From NCBI GenBank assembly GCA_002435585.1, contig DJDY01000088.1, forward strand, positions 3,490 to 10,160: a stretch of DNA of 6,671 nt. Reading direction: 5' to 3'. The notes beneath the pieces were generated by a model. It was not told the DNA's origin. It did not search any database and saw only the letters and a program-made list of their open reading frames with translations. The first letter of the stretch is position 1; the number at the start of each line of letters is the position of its first letter. Shown in pieces: positions 5,869 through 6,671 of the stretch. The position numbers and the translations under genes were made by a program. This DNA is from Lachnospira sp. UBA5912. GTDB lineage: Bacteria > Bacillota > Clostridia > Lachnospirales > Lachnospiraceae.

Positions 5869-6671
5869 ATGAGTTATGATGTTATAGTGCTTCTTAAACT
5901 TATGGCGGCTACGTTATCGCCGGTTGTATTATCGGTGTGTCTTTACTGTTTGGAGCGTAAAACTAATTATGGTAAATGGAACTACTGGTTAAGACAAGTG
6001 ATTACAGGTGTGTTCTTTGCTATTATTGCTATGCTGGCGACTGATTATGGTATAGAAGTAAAAGGTGCAGTTCTTAATGTAAGAAATGCAGCACCTCTTA
6101 CAGCCGGGCTTTTATTTGGTGGTTCCTCAGGAATTATTGCAGGAATTATTGGTGGGGTGTATCGTTGGTTTGCAGCTTACTGGGGAGCAGGAACATTTAC
6201 AAGGCTGGCATGTACATTGGGCTGCATGTTATCAGGTATATTTGGAGCTGTATGCCGTAAGTTCATGTTTGAAAATAAAAAAGCATCATGGTTTTATGGC
6301 CTTGCAATAGGTTTAACCACTGAAGTTACACATATGCTTCTTATATTTATAACCAATATGGGACATATCGGCGAAGCATATGCGGTTGTTGCTGTATGTG
6401 CACCTCCGATGATAATATGCACAGGCGTGTCAGTTATGTTATCGTTACTTTTTGTATCTATAATAGGCAGGGAAAAAGTACATAAAACAGGACAGAATAG
6501 ACAGATATCACAGGTCTTTCAGTTCCTTCTGCTTATATGTGTAATTATCGCTTTTGCCATTACGTCAGTATTTACATACTCTCTTCAGACACACATAGCT
6601 TATGCCAGTGTTGATGAACTTCTAAAGCTTAATCTTGATGATGTAGAGAATGCTGTGCAGGAAGCATCGGA
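5869..6671 (+). CDS. LytS-type 5TM receptor (5TMR-LYT) membrane sensor, N-terminal part; output domain beyond the window
   Basis: The frame opens at ATG 5869, with GGAG at 5855-5858 ten bases ahead and an in-frame TAA at 5848-5850, and stays open to the window end: 267 codons without a stop. The 5TMR-LYT signature is seen as NVRNAAPLTAGLLFGGSSG (70-88) followed by IIAGIIGGVYRWF (89-101), in a run of about six hydrophobic segments up to residue 199. A further membrane helix (about 218-238) leads into a likely extracytoplasmic helical region at LLKLNLDDVENAV (251-263), where the window ends. Such receptors feed histidine kinases, diguanylate cyclases or PP2C phosphatases. Next to a STAS protein and its kinase, a PP2C/SpoIIE phosphatase output is the best guess, but none of it is visible. 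A terminator-like hairpin separates it from the STAS gene, so it may have its own promoter. Confidence 0.8.
   Translation, partial: MSYDVIVLLKLMAATLSPVVLSVCLYCLERKTNYGKWNYWLRQVITGVFFAIIAMLATDYGIEVKGAVLNVRNAAPLTAGLLFGGSSGIIAGIIGGVYRWFAAYWGAGTFTRLACTLGCMLSGIFGAVCRKFMFENKKASWFYGLAIGLTTEVTHMLLIFITNMGHIGEAYAVVAVCAPPMIICTGVSVMLSLLFVSIIGREKVHKTGQNRQISQVFQFLLLICVIIAFAITSVFTYSLQTHIAYASVDELLKLNLDDVENAVQEAS

Noticed and set aside
6086..6310. 74-codon + strand frame inside the sensor gene
   Set aside because: Out of frame with the 5TM receptor, whose frame runs unbroken from 5869 to the window end and carries the family signature.
1..6671. CRISPR arrays, tRNA/rRNA genes, insertion sequences, phage attachment sites
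   Set aside because: No regularly spaced repeats, cloverleaf-like sequences, transposase motifs or paired terminal repeats were seen on either strand.

Overview
The window reads as AT-rich DNA from a Gram-positive anaerobe, most likely a Clostridia/Lachnospiraceae-type bacterium. The grounds are many AGA and ATA codons, purine-rich ribosome binding sites, a RsbW/SpoIIAB-like kinase with a RsbV/SpoIIAA-like partner, and a LytS-type membrane sensor. This is inference from style and families; no rRNA or other phylogenetic marker is present.

Layout, all on the + strand. (1) Positions 1-236: the C-terminal end of a gene that starts outside the window, resembling the tail of YugP-family membrane zinc metallopeptidases. 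(2) 237-338: a short gap with a likely promoter. (3) 339-3326: a 995-residue single-module nonribosomal peptide synthetase in the order adenylation - carrier protein - condensation. (4) 3308-4705: a MATE-family exporter whose start overlaps the end of the synthetase gene. (5) 4707-5117: a small HATPase anti-sigma-type serine kinase, one base after the exporter stop. (6) 5118-5457: a 340-bp stretch without a convincing gene, holding a promoter-like site, short repeats and a clear dyad. (7) 5458-5760: a 100-residue STAS-domain antagonist with the conserved phospho-acceptor serine. (8) 5782-5834: a terminator-like hairpin. (9) 5869 to the window end: the N-terminal 267 residues of a LytS-type 5TM receptor protein whose output domain is cut off.

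Working model: genes 3 and 4 make and export (or flip) a small acyl/aminoacyl conjugate or peptide. Genes 5 and 7 form a partner-switching pair in which the kinase phosphorylates the STAS protein. The truncated membrane sensor is a good candidate for the input protein, possibly ending in a PP2C/SpoIIE phosphatase that would close the cycle. No sigma factor is seen, so the final target of the switch is unknown. The most interesting features are this pairing of a tiny biosynthesis/export unit with a partner-switching regulator, the unusual A-PCP-C order with no thioesterase, and an adenylation pocket lacking the aspartate that normally holds the amino group of an amino acid.
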